Notes: a model not told the origin generated them from the letters alone. Shown: positions 46,201 through 55,669, counted from the stretch's first letter. The stretch: DNA of 64,000 nt from Streptomyces avicenniae (GCF_000719135.1 NZ_JOEK01000001.1:310001-374000), one strand, 5' to 3'. A program made the numbers and translations.

Positions 46201-47811
46201 GTCTTCTCTCAGTCCAGCGGAGACCTATTCGCCGCGAGTCGTCGCGAGATTCTTAAGCGTCAGGTATTCCTCGAAGCGTTGCAGCAGTGGGAAGAAACTC
46301 GTGTTCAGGACTGGCCTGAGTACAGGAAACGTCTTCGTAGTCTAAACAATCTTTTCGAGCTAGATCCTTCTTCGGAGCCGGTCCATTTGGATGGCGAGGT
46401 CGTGGTGGTGGGCATTGATGCCCCACAGACCAACCTCCCTGACCGGATTGGAGAGGCCGGCTTGCCATTGAAGGTCCTGGGGGGAGATTGGTTGCGACAT
46501 GCACTTCGTCATGGAAGAGACCAGGTAGCGGTCCCGAGCTACCTCGGCGAACTCATTTCCAGCCTCGTCGGAGAATCGCCTCAGGACGCGATGACGGCGA
46601 CAGCAGTCGATCCTCAGACTTCTAAGACACCGACCACTGATGCAAAGCAAGATACTCAGACGCGGTCAGAGTCTGAGAAGGTGGCGGAGCGGTGGGATGA
46701 CGGAGCCGAGCGTGCCGGACTAGCTCAGCAAGTGGTCAATGCTTTGCGAGCCCGCAATGTTCCCCTACGTAGTCTGAATGAGAAGGATATTGTTGCTGGC
46801 CCATCAGTATTGCGGGTACCGTTCGAGCTGGAGCCGGGAGCCAGGCTTTCAACTCTCGCAAATCAGGAATTGGATATCGCTCGCGATCTTGGAGTTTCAG
46901 GGATCCGGGTGGATAACCTTCCCGGTCGGGCGCGCTATGCGGTCCTAGAGATCCCGCGGCAGCATCGGAGTATCGCAGACGTCTCCGAACTGGAGGCTCC
47001 GGCTGGGCATGCCATCTCGGTAGCTCTCGGCACAGATTATGATTTCAACCCATTCTGGGTGCCGCTGCACGAGCTTCCCCATCTCCTGATCGCTGGAACG
47101 ACTGGGAGCGGAAAGAGCACTTTGCTCCGCTCCATCCTGTGGCAACTGACGCGAATGTACTCTGTCGATGCTCTCGACCTAGTGCTCGTAGATGCTAAGG
47201 GTATGGGCGACTTCAGGGATCTCGCCAGAGCGCCTCAGATCCGGCAGAGCAGTGACTATTACCTCGGAGCCGACGGAGCTTTGGATCTGCTCGGTGACAT
47301 CGTGGAGAGGCGCGTTCCGGAGCGCATCGAAACTTTCAATCAATATGCCGAAGCCGCGATGTATCGTCCAGATCCGAAGAACATCACTGATGTGGTTTCG
47401 CTCTGCGAGGACGCAGCCGCACACGGAGTGGATGCCCCGCTGAGGCCGCTAATCGTTGTGATTGACGAGTTCTCCGAAATTGCGCTTTCCTCCTCGGATC
47501 GTCGACGCTTCGAAACTCTGGTTACGCGTTTCGTTCAGCGGGCTCGAGCAGTTGGAGGGCATCTGATCACTGCCACACAGCGTCCAAGCGTTGAAATTGT
47601 CCCTGGGGTAATGAAGGCCAACTTCGCGCGCCTGTCTCTCATGGTGAGGAGCGCGACGGATAGCAGGGTTATCCTTGATGCGTCAGGCGCAGAAAGGCTA
47701 CTGCCAATGGGTGACATGCTTTTTGCGTCTCCACACCAAGGCCTGGTTCGTCTACAAGGTTTCTCTGCTCAAGGACCGTATCTTCCTGTCTCTGGTGGTA
47801 CAGCGGTTTAG
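43270..47811 (+). CDS. Giant FtsK/HerA-type translocase with PD-(D/E)XK-like motif (DptH-like), fourth operon gene
   Basis: A 1513-residue protein; ATG 43270 overlaps the previous stop by 4 bp and is preferred over GTG 43258. N-terminal ~900 residues are unassigned. A nuclease-like motif follows: RADLLQIKW then VIEVKST, with D927 and E944-x-K946 spaced as in PD-(D/E)XK enzymes. The C-terminal ~270 residues are an FtsK/SpoIIIE-HerA ATPase: Walker A GTTGSGKSTLL near 1275, LVLVDAKGMGDF, Walker B PLIVVIDEFSEIAL, and GGHLITATQRPSVEIVPG. Domain order resembles DptH of Dnd-linked restriction. Predicted DNA translocase-nuclease effector of the operon. Confidence 0.75.
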   Translation: MNLTEESAMDAQDVITEAICVTVSGKFETGFGYLRLPYLSPGMPLERIVDRLSEEVPGLNVANFASTRIERDNVTDRVTVAIRWRNEGRRPILVVGDLHRNRAHGLMNVPQVTADEVRRAVFATLGAEFAQGVSENVAPLLAALQERNIPLDYAADYCAALNPLQPGSGDLSRKFLWRLGLLPDHRTAQTIDSNRLQLNEQTVDSVRMADPGTLQRFIANSTAEYAKLRKFGRSGKRELLAGLNLDDVIDAMRVASIRSRTRSRDDTNGPDDRVDILDLVDSGEVSEEDLLEAIRDHDGGNQLDLNSGGVVWDAPSLEQVLNDPSLVAAEPRTSEQAAGESRTLFDSLTQEQPANEDTLATFYGSTAGGTTSKFGTATQWQSLGDLRQELEDLADDAPIAGRLALNAFDRLADRRMALAPFAPSIATEGIRLFMSSETLRSQGDELVSSWADLWSALSQMRQEIPNEQASFVKRLADALTLVDVVAERDSQGTRVRLLPLHPVVLEPRVRAATMLREMQSGGELDSEFIDTVSANIDPAAPSLGIVIGKDPEALAFSGTSETGEPVYGKKRLASGTPETTHTVQQVIDRFLVAYPFAQLSLCVALIRPTSPVVRRLFERLQDPRSCSATRIVLRVFSPENAAEIRNLVAAAAAEHDDRGRVDVQIFETDPDVTELQDGGAPHVTFLFDVSDGGTAGFGNLLQSEQQGSVVTEWTFVTHKRTTVIKPAASGRLAALLNQQSELSSADPAELDRSPLLSPAETTHLSELGQATSWLVLVESTSALAAPETIESPESVDEQLLSESGNDERLNLLGRVGTGSHTAYVYCRDLTLLVDPPLRMMQGNSWLDPEPNSLMAFLTNTVRRALPEGLLGFFGTKGPLSDDAILGRIGVAAVLAELQEDKGSLVMSLDTDAARKWLQRRRSNRRADLLQIKWTESGPCVKVIEVKSTRDALDGGSIPQHVHDASDQVLEMMDVLRGVFSQSSGDLFAASRREILKRQVFLEALQQWEETRVQDWPEYRKRLRSLNNLFELDPSSEPVHLDGEVVVVGIDAPQTNLPDRIGEAGLPLKVLGGDWLRHALRHGRDQVAVPSYLGELISSLVGESPQDAMTATAVDPQTSKTPTTDAKQDTQTRSESEKVAERWDDGAERAGLAQQVVNALRARNVPLRSLNEKDIVAGPSVLRVPFELEPGARLSTLANQELDIARDLGVSGIRVDNLPGRARYAVLEIPRQHRSIADVSELEAPAGHAISVALGTDYDFNPFWVPLHELPHLLIAGTTGSGKSTLLRSILWQLTRMYSVDALDLVLVDAKGMGDFRDLARAPQIRQSSDYYLGADGALDLLGDIVERRVPERIETFNQYAEAAMYRPDPKNITDVVSLCEDAAAHGVDAPLRPLIVVIDEFSEIALSSSDRRRFETLVTRFVQRARAVGGHLITATQRPSVEIVPGVMKANFARLSLMVRSATDSRVILDASGAERLLPMGDMLFASPHQGLVRLQGFSAQGPYLPVSGGTAV

Positions 47812-47969
47812 ATCCGGCTGAGGCTTGCGACGCTCAGGTTAATGGAGCAGCTTTGGGCTGGAGTCGCTTCGGTGCGAGTGATCACGGCCCCCTAAGCTTC
47901 CGACGCGTCGGGCAGTCTGTGGACCTGCCCGGTAGAGCACAAGTTGAGACCGTGATCTTCGAGGCTCGC

Positions 47970-48357
47970 GCCGACGGAGCGGCTGCGGCACGCGTGGGGC
48001 GTTCACGCCGTCCACGTCTCGGAGATCAAGCCGGGGACCGTCGAACTGCGGCTCGTCGGCTTCGACGTCCTCCGCGACGTCCGGATGCCGCGCCGCCTCA
48101 CGTCCGGCTTCCTGAAGGTGCCGGTCGCGCTGCGCGAGGACGCGACACCGTTCCTACGGGACTACCGCACGGTTCCCCATCAGCTCACCCTCGGAGCCAC
48201 GCTGTCCGGCAAGTCGATGTTCCTGCGCAACCTCATCAGCGGCCTGGCTCCCCAAAGCGTCGCCCCGGTCGGGATCGACTGCAAGCGGGGCGTCGAGCTG
48301 GCGCCGTTCGCCCCGGTCAGCTCGACAGCGACCGTGGAATCCCACCCGGACGCGTAG
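47970..48357 (+). pseudogene. Truncated FtsK/SpoIIIE-type AICE transfer protein (TraB/TraSA)
   Basis: A high-GC fragment reading TERLRHAWGVHAVHVSEIKP then VELRLVGFDVLR, LLKVPVALRED-like FLKVPVALREDATPFLRDYR, Walker A GATLSGKSMFLRNL and GIDCKRGVELAPFAP, then a shift into SSTATVESHPDA and a stop. Full-length homologues continue through Walker B and DNA-binding parts, and start well upstream. Both ends are missing. GC and codon use switch sharply here from the preceding operon. Confidence 0.78.
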
Positions 48358-48436
48358 CCCCTCGACGGCTCGCATGGCTGCCTCGCGCCATGCCCCTACC
48401 CCTCCCATGCCGAAAACAGGAAGGAGGTGACCTGCT

Positions 48437-48766
48437 GTGCGCGCTCTCGCCGCCCGCGTGGACGCCGTGCTCGTACAGGCGGTCATCGCCGCCGCGCTGT
48501 CCTTCGCGCACATCCACGACCTGGCGGCGGCGGCCGGACAGGGCGGCTGGAAGGCGTGGGCCTATCCGGTCTCCGTTGACCTGCTGCTGGTGGCCGCGTG
48601 GCGACGACTGCGCTCCGGCGGGCCCAAGGCTGCGGGCTGGTGCTGGTTCCTCATCGCCCTGGCCGCGTCGCTCGGCGCGATGACCCTTGAGGTGTACGCC
48701 GAGGCGACCGAGGAACAGGTCAGGGAAGCGTTGCAGCGGCTCGCGGGTGGCTTCGGCGGCGGGTAA
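48437..48766 (+). pseudogene. DUF2637 (SpdB2-like) N-terminus fused in frame to an integrase C-terminus
   Basis: A 109-residue frame from GTG 48437, preceded by a near-perfect AAGGAGGTGA ribosome site. Residues 1-81 (VDAVLVQAVIAAALSFAHIH ... WCWFLIALAASLGA) are the membrane domain of AICE spread proteins. Residues 82-109 (MTLEVYAEATEEQVREALQR) look like the extreme C-terminus of a tyrosine integrase. The junction is at about 48680. It appears to be a deletion scar that removed everything between the spread gene and the end of int, leaving the integrase tail next to its tRNA target. Confidence 0.65.
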
Positions 48767-48802
48767 AGCCGTTGCGGTACTCCGCTGCTGTACGGCACGA
48801 AG

Positions 48803-48832
48803 AAGCCCCGTTCCGGTCTCGGAACGGGGCTT
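48803..48832. terminator. Bidirectional terminator between AICE scar and tRNA-Arg
   Basis: AAGCCCCGTTCC (48803-48814) / GGAACGGGGCTT (48821-48832), perfect 12-bp stem with a 6-nt loop; serves the minus-strand tRNA-Arg. Confidence 0.75.
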
Positions 48833-48839
48833 TGAGGTG

Positions 48840-48912
48840 TGCGCTCGGCAGGATTCGAACCTGCAACCTTCTGATCCGTAGTCAGATGCTCTATCCGTTA
48901 AGCTACGAGCGC
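48840..48912 (-). tRNA. tRNA-Arg (anticodon ACG)
   Basis: 73-nt tRNA on the minus strand: acceptor GCGCTCG (5' end at 48912) pairs with CGAGCGC, discriminator A at 48840. Anticodon loop CTACGGA gives ACG (48877-48879), the substrate of TadA. T-arm GGTTCGAATCC is intact. Its 3' end faces the AICE remnant, as expected for an integration target. Confidence 0.95.
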
Positions 48913-49010
48913 TCCGCCCCCTGCGGGGCGTTGCGTGGACAACACTACATGACGGTGGGCGCCGGGGTGAAATCCGTATCGCCTACCCCGCTGACCTGCG
49001 CACATGCGAA

Positions 49011-49033
49011 AGCCCCGCCGTCACGACGGGGCT
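49011..49033 (-). terminator. Terminator after tRNA-Ser(GCT)
   Basis: AGCCCCG (49011-49017) / CGGGGCT (49027-49033) hairpin 14 bp downstream of the minus-strand tRNA-Ser. Confidence 0.55.
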
Positions 49034-49046
49034 CGCGGGGACACTG

Positions 49047-49136
49047 CGGAGGCTCCGGGATTTGAACCCGGGATGGGGGGTTACCCCAAACCGCATTAGC
49101 AGTGCGGCGCCATAGACCAGACTAGGCGAAGCCTCC
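49047..49136 (-). tRNA. tRNA-Ser (anticodon GCT)
   Basis: 90-nt class II tRNA on the minus strand: GGAGGCT (5' end 49136) pairs with AGCCTCC, discriminator G at 49047. Anticodon loop CTGCTAA gives GCT (49098-49100), reading AGC/AGU. Long variable arm and GGTTCAAATCC T-arm present. Confidence 0.95.
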
Positions 49137-49321
49137 TTGCACGGCAGCGCGGACGATGCGTGCGTGCAAATGATGCCACAGCCCGAACGGCCGCAGCCAA
49201 TCGGATCCCACCCTACGGGGGTACGCGCCCCCGCGTCGAGTTGCGCAACGGTCCGGGGGCGGGAGCGTTAGCAGAGGGGAGAGATCCGCTCACCCTTCGT
49301 ACGCACCCCTGGAGCACCCGC

Positions 49322-49750
49322 ATGTCGCTGCGCAAGAGCCTCGTCGCCGCCACCGTCCTCGCCGCCTCGCTCGCCCTCCCCTCCCCGGCCGTCGCCGCTG
49401 AGGCCCGGGAGGCGGGCGGCGCGGCGCACCGGCTGACGATCACGGTCAGCGGCGCAGGGGAGGAGGCCGACGGCCGTCACGAGCTGGAGTGCGCGCCGGT
49501 GGGCGGGACGCACCCCGATCCGGAGGGCGCGTGCGAGGTGTTGCGCGGCGCGCGCGAGCCGTTCGCCACGACCACCGGGACGGACGGCGCCGAGCCGCTG
49601 TGCACCTACGTGTACGGCGGCCCGGCCACCGCGACGGTCGAAGGCGTGTGGGACGGAAGGCCGGTCCACGCCGAGTACGACCGCACCAACGGCTGCGAGA
49701 TCGCGCGCTGGGACGCCCTCGTCCCGGTGCTGCCCGGCGTCGTGACCTGA
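49322..49750 (+). CDS. SSI-family subtilisin/serine protease inhibitor
   Basis: A 142-residue secreted inhibitor: signal peptide (MSLRKSLVAATVLAASLALP...AVA) and an SSI domain. Four cysteines form the two conserved disulfides (ELEC...GAC and PLC...NGC). The reactive loop aligns with CPMVYDP of SSI as CTYVYGGP, so the P1 residue is Tyr96, suggesting preference for subtilisin- or chymotrypsin-like proteases. ATVEGVWDGRPV matches the SSI core. Streptomycete SSIs control secreted proteases during development. Confidence 0.92.
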   Translation: MSLRKSLVAATVLAASLALPSPAVAAEAREAGGAAHRLTITVSGAGEEADGRHELECAPVGGTHPDPEGACEVLRGAREPFATTTGTDGAEPLCTYVYGGPATATVEGVWDGRPVHAEYDRTNGCEIARWDALVPVLPGVVT

Positions 49751-49873
49751 CCCTTACGGGCGGCGACTTCGGAACGCACCGCCGCTCCCGTCCCCGCTGG
49801 CCGTAGACTCCCCTGAAGACACGCACGGGGTCCGTGCACCTGAATCACGTGGGTCAAGGGAGGAACCGACGTC

Positions 49874-52800
49874 GTGAGCAGCAGGCCAGCGAGAGGCGCT
49901 GCTCGCCTCGCCGCCATACTCGACGCATTGCCCGACGCGCTGTTGCTGGTCAACGGGAACGGCACGGTCGTCAATGCCAACGCCATCGCCGTGGAGACCC
50001 TGGAGGCTCCGGGCGCCCCCCTCATCGGTCGTGGACTGCTGGACATCGTCCCGGATTTCGATCCGCGCCGGATTCCCGGCTCGATGCGCCGTCCCGAGGA
50101 GGACCCCAGTGTCAGGACCAGGCCCACACGGATGGTGGCCAGGCGGACGGACGGCGGAGCGTTGCAGGTCGAGGTGACCAGCGCCGGGCTCAACTCGGGC
50201 CACACGCCGTACGCGTCGGCCATCGAGGCGGCGTTCGCCGACGACCACTCGGGTGAGGAACTGCTGGTCCTCATCATCCGGGACCTGTCGGGCACCCTCG
50301 ACACCGAGGCGGAACTCGTCCGCCAGCAGCGGCAGACGGAGATGATCCTGCGGGCGGCGTCCGAGGGCGTCGTCGGCGTCGATACCGCGGGCCGCATCGT
50401 GCTCGTCAACCCGGCGGCGGCGCAGATCCTGGGCCACCGGGCCAGCCAGCTCGGCGGCCAGGAACTGCACCCGCTGGTGCAGCACTCGCGGGTGGACGGG
50501 ACGCCGCTGGCGTTCGAGGAGACCCCGCTGCACGACACGCTGTCGTCGGGCCGCAAGCACCGCGTACGCGGGCAGGTCCTGTGGACGAAGGACGGCAGGG
50601 CCGTCCCCGTTGACCTCACGACCGCGCCGGTGCGTGACGGCGACCAACTGGTCGGGGCGGTCCTCGCCTTCACCGACCGGCGCTCCTACGACGCGCTCGC
50701 CGCCCGCCACCAGCAGCTGCTGTCGGTGCTGCGGGACGGCCTGCGCGGTCCGCTTGAGCAGCTGCGCGGCGAGCTGACGGCCCTCGCGGCGGACCCCGCC
50801 GGCCAGTTGTGGCCCGAGGCCAACCAGGTGCTGCACCATCTCGCGGCCGGTTACACGCGGATGACCACGCTCGTGGACAACGTCCTCAGCTACCAGCGGC
50901 TGGACGAGGGGCACGAGAAGCTGTCGGTGAAGCGCGTGTCGCTCGACGCCGTCGTGGCGGCGGGCGTCGAGGGCGCGGTGGAGCTGATCGGCCCGGGACG
51001 GGCGCAGTTCGCCGTGCACGCGCCGCCGATCGAGGCCGAGGTCGATCCGGACCGGCTGGCTCAGGCGCTGGCGCACTTGGTGGCGGACGTCGCCGGGGTG
51101 GACGCGACCGGGCGCGCCGCGACGGGCGCGGCGGCCGGGGACTCGACGATCGTGGTGGCCGCCGCGCAGCGCGGGGACGTGGTGCGCATCGAGGTGCGCG
51201 GTCCTTATCCCGGCGGCGACATGGTGCACGAGCCGATCGTGCGGGGCATCGTCCGTCAACACGGCGGTGTGTTGCAGACGCACGAGGTGGGTGGCGCGTC
51301 GGCGTACGTGCTGGAGGTACCGGTGCTGGCCGGGGGCGGGGCCGTGTCGGCGGCGCCCGCGACGCGTGACGCGAGCGGCGACACGACCGTGATGCCCGTG
51401 CCCGTCGAGCCCGCGCGGGGGATGGCACGCGCGCGGTCGGGGAAGCCCGCCGTGGCGATCGAGCCGGTGCAGGACACGCCCACGGGGCGACGCCGCCGGG
51501 CGGGCGCTCCGGCGCCGGAGGAGACGGCCGCGAGCGGTGACGACACCGGTTCTGTGGACTCGTCGGGACGCGGACGCCGTCGGCGCGCGCTCGGGCCGGT
51601 GGAGGAACAGCCCGACGTCCCCGCCGCCCAGCCGGAGGCCCCACAGCCGACGCCCCCCGCGGCGCAGCCCACGGGGCGGCGGCGCAGGCAGGCGTCCGAG
51701 GGCGAAGGACCGCAGCCCGTCGAGGTCGCGGTCGCCGAGCAGCACGCCCCCCCGCAGCAGCCGCACCTACCGGCGCAGGCGCCGGAACCGCCGCAGCAGC
51801 AGGTGGTGGAGCAGCCCGACCAGCAGCAGCCGGACGCCCCGCAACAGCAGCAACAGGACGAGCCGCCGCCCGTCGAGCACTCGGTGGTCGCGGCGAGCCC
51901 CATCCTGGACGGCAGCGCCCCCCCGCCCGTGAACGCGCCACGGCAGCCGCGGCCCCTGCCCATGCCGGGCAGCGAGCGGGTGGAGCGCGCCCTGCCAGGC
52001 GTGAGCGTGCAGACGCTGGGCCAGGGCGTGCCCGTGCCGCCTCCGGCTCCCCCCGCGCTGCCGGACCGACGGCCGCTGCCCGGCGTCCCCTCGCCGCCCG
52101 CGCCGCCGATGCAGGCGGCCGTGGTGCCCCAGCAAGTGCCCGCGCGGCGGAGGAAGCTGGCGACGCCGCCCGCGGAGGAGCCCGAGCAGGGCGACGGCAC
52201 GCCGGGCGCCACGGCGCCCGTGCCGAAGCAGCAGGGGCCCGACACACACGGCAGAGGCCGCCGGTTCGCGATCGGCGCCCCGGCCGCGGGCGCGGCCGAG
52301 GGCCCGGAACCGCTCGACGGGCCGAACGGCGCCGTCGAGGTCACCGACAACCCCGCGTCCGCGGGACCGCCCGCCCCCGCGGACGACGAACTGCCGCCCG
52401 AGCCGCTGGACAACCCGCGTCGGCTCCTCGTCTGGCCCGAGCCCGACCCGTCCACCCAGCAGGCGCTGACGGACCGGGGCTACCGGCCGGTGATCGTGCA
52501 CTCGCGCGAGGAGGTGGACGCGCAGATCGCCGCCTATCCCGCGGCGCTGTTCGTCGATCCGCTGACCGGGCCGATCACGCGGACCGCCCTCCAGTCGCTG
52601 CGCGCGGCGGCGGTGGCGGCCGAGGTGCCGGTGCTGGTGACGGCGGGGCTCGGGCAGGCGAGCCGGGAGGCGGCGTACGGCGCCGATCCGGCCGTGCTGC
52701 TGAAGGCGCTCGCGCCGCGCGACAGCGAGCAGCACCCGCCGCGCGTCCTCCTGGTGGAGGAGCAGCCCGAGATCGCGAGCGCGCTCGCCGCCTCGCTGGA

Positions 52801-53116
52801 GCGCCGGGGCATGCAGGCCGCGCACGCCGCGTCGGACGCGGAGGCGATGGAGGTCGCCGCGCAGCTGCGGCCGAACCTGGTGGTCATGGACCTGGGCCAG
52901 GTCAGGCGACGGCGTGCCGGGATCATCGACTGGCTGCGCGTCAACGGGCTGCTGCACCGGACGCCGTTCGTCGTCTACACGGCCGCCGAGAGCGAGCCCG
53001 CGCAGCTGGCGTCGCTGGCGTCGGGCGAGACGGTGCTGTTCCTCGCCGAGCGCTCGACCAGCGCGGACGTGCAGGAGCGCATCGTGGACCTGCTGACGAA
53101 GATCGGCGCGCACTGA
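49874..53116 (+). CDS. PAS-containing hybrid sensor with degenerate kinase and receiver domains
   Basis: A 1080-residue cytosolic protein from GTG 49874 (GGGAGGA upstream). Two PAS domains (about 10-130 and 150-275), then a HisKA-like helix pair in which the H-box reads LLSVLRDGLRGPLEQL: no phospho-accepting His. A degenerate ATPase-like region (to about 505) lacks clear N and G boxes. A Pro/Gln/Arg-rich linker of about 340 residues follows, then two receiver-like domains: one poorly conserved (about 855-955) and one (RVLLVEEQPEIASALA, LVVMDLGQ) that keeps a possible phospho-Asp but lacks the usual Lys. Probably a signalling scaffold rather than an active kinase. Confidence 0.8.
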   Translation: MSSRPARGAARLAAILDALPDALLLVNGNGTVVNANAIAVETLEAPGAPLIGRGLLDIVPDFDPRRIPGSMRRPEEDPSVRTRPTRMVARRTDGGALQVEVTSAGLNSGHTPYASAIEAAFADDHSGEELLVLIIRDLSGTLDTEAELVRQQRQTEMILRAASEGVVGVDTAGRIVLVNPAAAQILGHRASQLGGQELHPLVQHSRVDGTPLAFEETPLHDTLSSGRKHRVRGQVLWTKDGRAVPVDLTTAPVRDGDQLVGAVLAFTDRRSYDALAARHQQLLSVLRDGLRGPLEQLRGELTALAADPAGQLWPEANQVLHHLAAGYTRMTTLVDNVLSYQRLDEGHEKLSVKRVSLDAVVAAGVEGAVELIGPGRAQFAVHAPPIEAEVDPDRLAQALAHLVADVAGVDATGRAATGAAAGDSTIVVAAAQRGDVVRIEVRGPYPGGDMVHEPIVRGIVRQHGGVLQTHEVGGASAYVLEVPVLAGGGAVSAAPATRDASGDTTVMPVPVEPARGMARARSGKPAVAIEPVQDTPTGRRRRAGAPAPEETAASGDDTGSVDSSGRGRRRRALGPVEEQPDVPAAQPEAPQPTPPAAQPTGRRRRQASEGEGPQPVEVAVAEQHAPPQQPHLPAQAPEPPQQQVVEQPDQQQPDAPQQQQQDEPPPVEHSVVAASPILDGSAPPPVNAPRQPRPLPMPGSERVERALPGVSVQTLGQGVPVPPPAPPALPDRRPLPGVPSPPAPPMQAAVVPQQVPARRRKLATPPAEEPEQGDGTPGATAPVPKQQGPDTHGRGRRFAIGAPAAGAAEGPEPLDGPNGAVEVTDNPASAGPPAPADDELPPEPLDNPRRLLVWPEPDPSTQQALTDRGYRPVIVHSREEVDAQIAAYPAALFVDPLTGPITRTALQSLRAAAVAAEVPVLVTAGLGQASREAAYGADPAVLLKALAPRDSEQHPPRVLLVEEQPEIASALAASLERRGMQAAHAASDAEAMEVAAQLRPNLVVMDLGQVRRRRAGIIDWLRVNGLLHRTPFVVYTAAESEPAQLASLASGETVLFLAERSTSADVQERIVDLLTKIGAH

Positions 53117-53135
53117 CGGCCGTCCGCCGCCCCGC

Positions 53136-54821
<1,686 letters not shown>

Positions 54822-54947
54822 CAAGGGCCTCCCGCTGAGCGATGGTGGTGCGTCCGTGCCGGTGATTCTGCGGGGTCGGCAGCGCTCTTGGCCAGGGGTG
54901 GCGCGCCCGGGAGGGGCCGGGTACGCGGGCGGGTGGCGGCGTCGGGG

Positions 54948-55523
54948 TCAGGCGGCCATGGCGTGCTGCGCCGGGGCGGCGGCCGTGGGAGCCGCGCCGC
55001 GCAGGATGTCTATCAGCTGCTCGTCGTCGCGCAGTTTGGCGAGGGCGCGGGAGACGGCGCTCTTCACCGTGCCGACCGAGACCCCGAGAAGTTCGGCGGT
55101 GGACGCCTCGCTCAGGTCCTCGTAGTAGCGGAGGACGACCATGGCGCGCTGCCGGTCGGGCAGCTTCACTATCGCGCGCCACATGGCGTCGCGGACGGCC
55201 TGCTGCTCGGCGGGGTCGGTGTCGGGCCGGCGGTCGGGCTCGGGCAGCTCCTCCATGGCGTACTCGTCAACGCGGCGCTTGCGCCACTGGGAGGTGCGGG
55301 TGTTGATCAGGGCGCGGCGGACGTAGCCGTCGAGGGCGCGGTGGTCCTCTATACGGTCCCAGGCCAGGTAGGTCTTGGTCAGGGCGGTCTGGAGGAGGTC
55401 TTCGGCGTCGGAGGGGTTCGAGGTCAGGGAACGGGCGGTACGCAGCAGCATCGGGCCGCGGGCCCGCACGTACGAGCTGAAGGTCGGCGGTGGCGCCTTC
55501 TGGGCCGCGGTGGGCGTGGTCAT
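54948..55523 (-). CDS. SigE-family ECF RNA polymerase sigma factor
   Basis: A 191-residue ECF sigma factor. Region 2: SNPSDAEDLLQTALTKTYLAW; region 4: LPDRQRAMVVLRYYEDLSEAS then TAELLGVSVGTVKSAVSRAL. The tail is Ala/Pro-rich. No anti-sigma gene is adjacent. On its strand TAGTTT (55531-55536) ends 7 nt before the ATG, so the message is probably leaderless. Corresponds by position to a conserved sigma gene near SCO4005. Confidence 0.9.
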   Translation of the reverse strand: MTTPTAAQKAPPPTFSSYVRARGPMLLRTARSLTSNPSDAEDLLQTALTKTYLAWDRIEDHRALDGYVRRALINTRTSQWRKRRVDEYAMEELPEPDRRPDTDPAEQQAVRDAMWRAIVKLPDRQRAMVVLRYYEDLSEASTAELLGVSVGTVKSAVSRALAKLRDDEQLIDILRGAAPTAAAPAQHAMAA

Positions 55524-55530
55524 GCTCTAC

Positions 55531-55536
55531 AAACTA
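55531..55536 (-). promoter_or_regulatory. -10 box of the SigE-family sigma gene
   Basis: TAGTTT on the minus strand, 7 nt before the start codon at 55523; leaderless arrangement. No clear -35. Confidence 0.4.
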
Positions 55537-55669
55537 GGCCGGGGCACCCCTCGGGCGGATCGCCCAGAGGTCTTGATGACGTATCCGCCCCAAGGAGTAG
55601 AGGTGGTGTGGAGTGCACCTCCCACAGGAGTAGGGGACGGGTCGCCGACCCCCCAGGGGTATCAGGGAT

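Larger units (their letters stand above)
36545..48766. mobile_element. Composite genomic island at tRNA-Arg(ACG)
   Basis: Bounded on the left by a transposase pseudogene and on the right by AICE debris that ends about 75 bp before tRNA-Arg. The internal 37.2-47.8 kb is visibly lower in GC, with freer use of A/T third positions, than both flanks. It carries a four-gene defence-like operon. A left-hand copy of the tRNA 3' end was not found, so the original element boundaries are partly lost. Confidence 0.65.

Noticed and set aside
38034..47811. Assignment of the operon as a classical Dnd/Dpt phosphorothioation system
   Set aside because: No dndA-E-like modification genes are nearby and gene 1 is DruA-like; only the FGH-type layout is shared.
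38034..47811. Assignment as a known Druantia type
   Set aside because: No DruE-type helicase and no DruB/C/D-, DruF/G- or DruH-like genes are recognised; only the DruA family member is shared.
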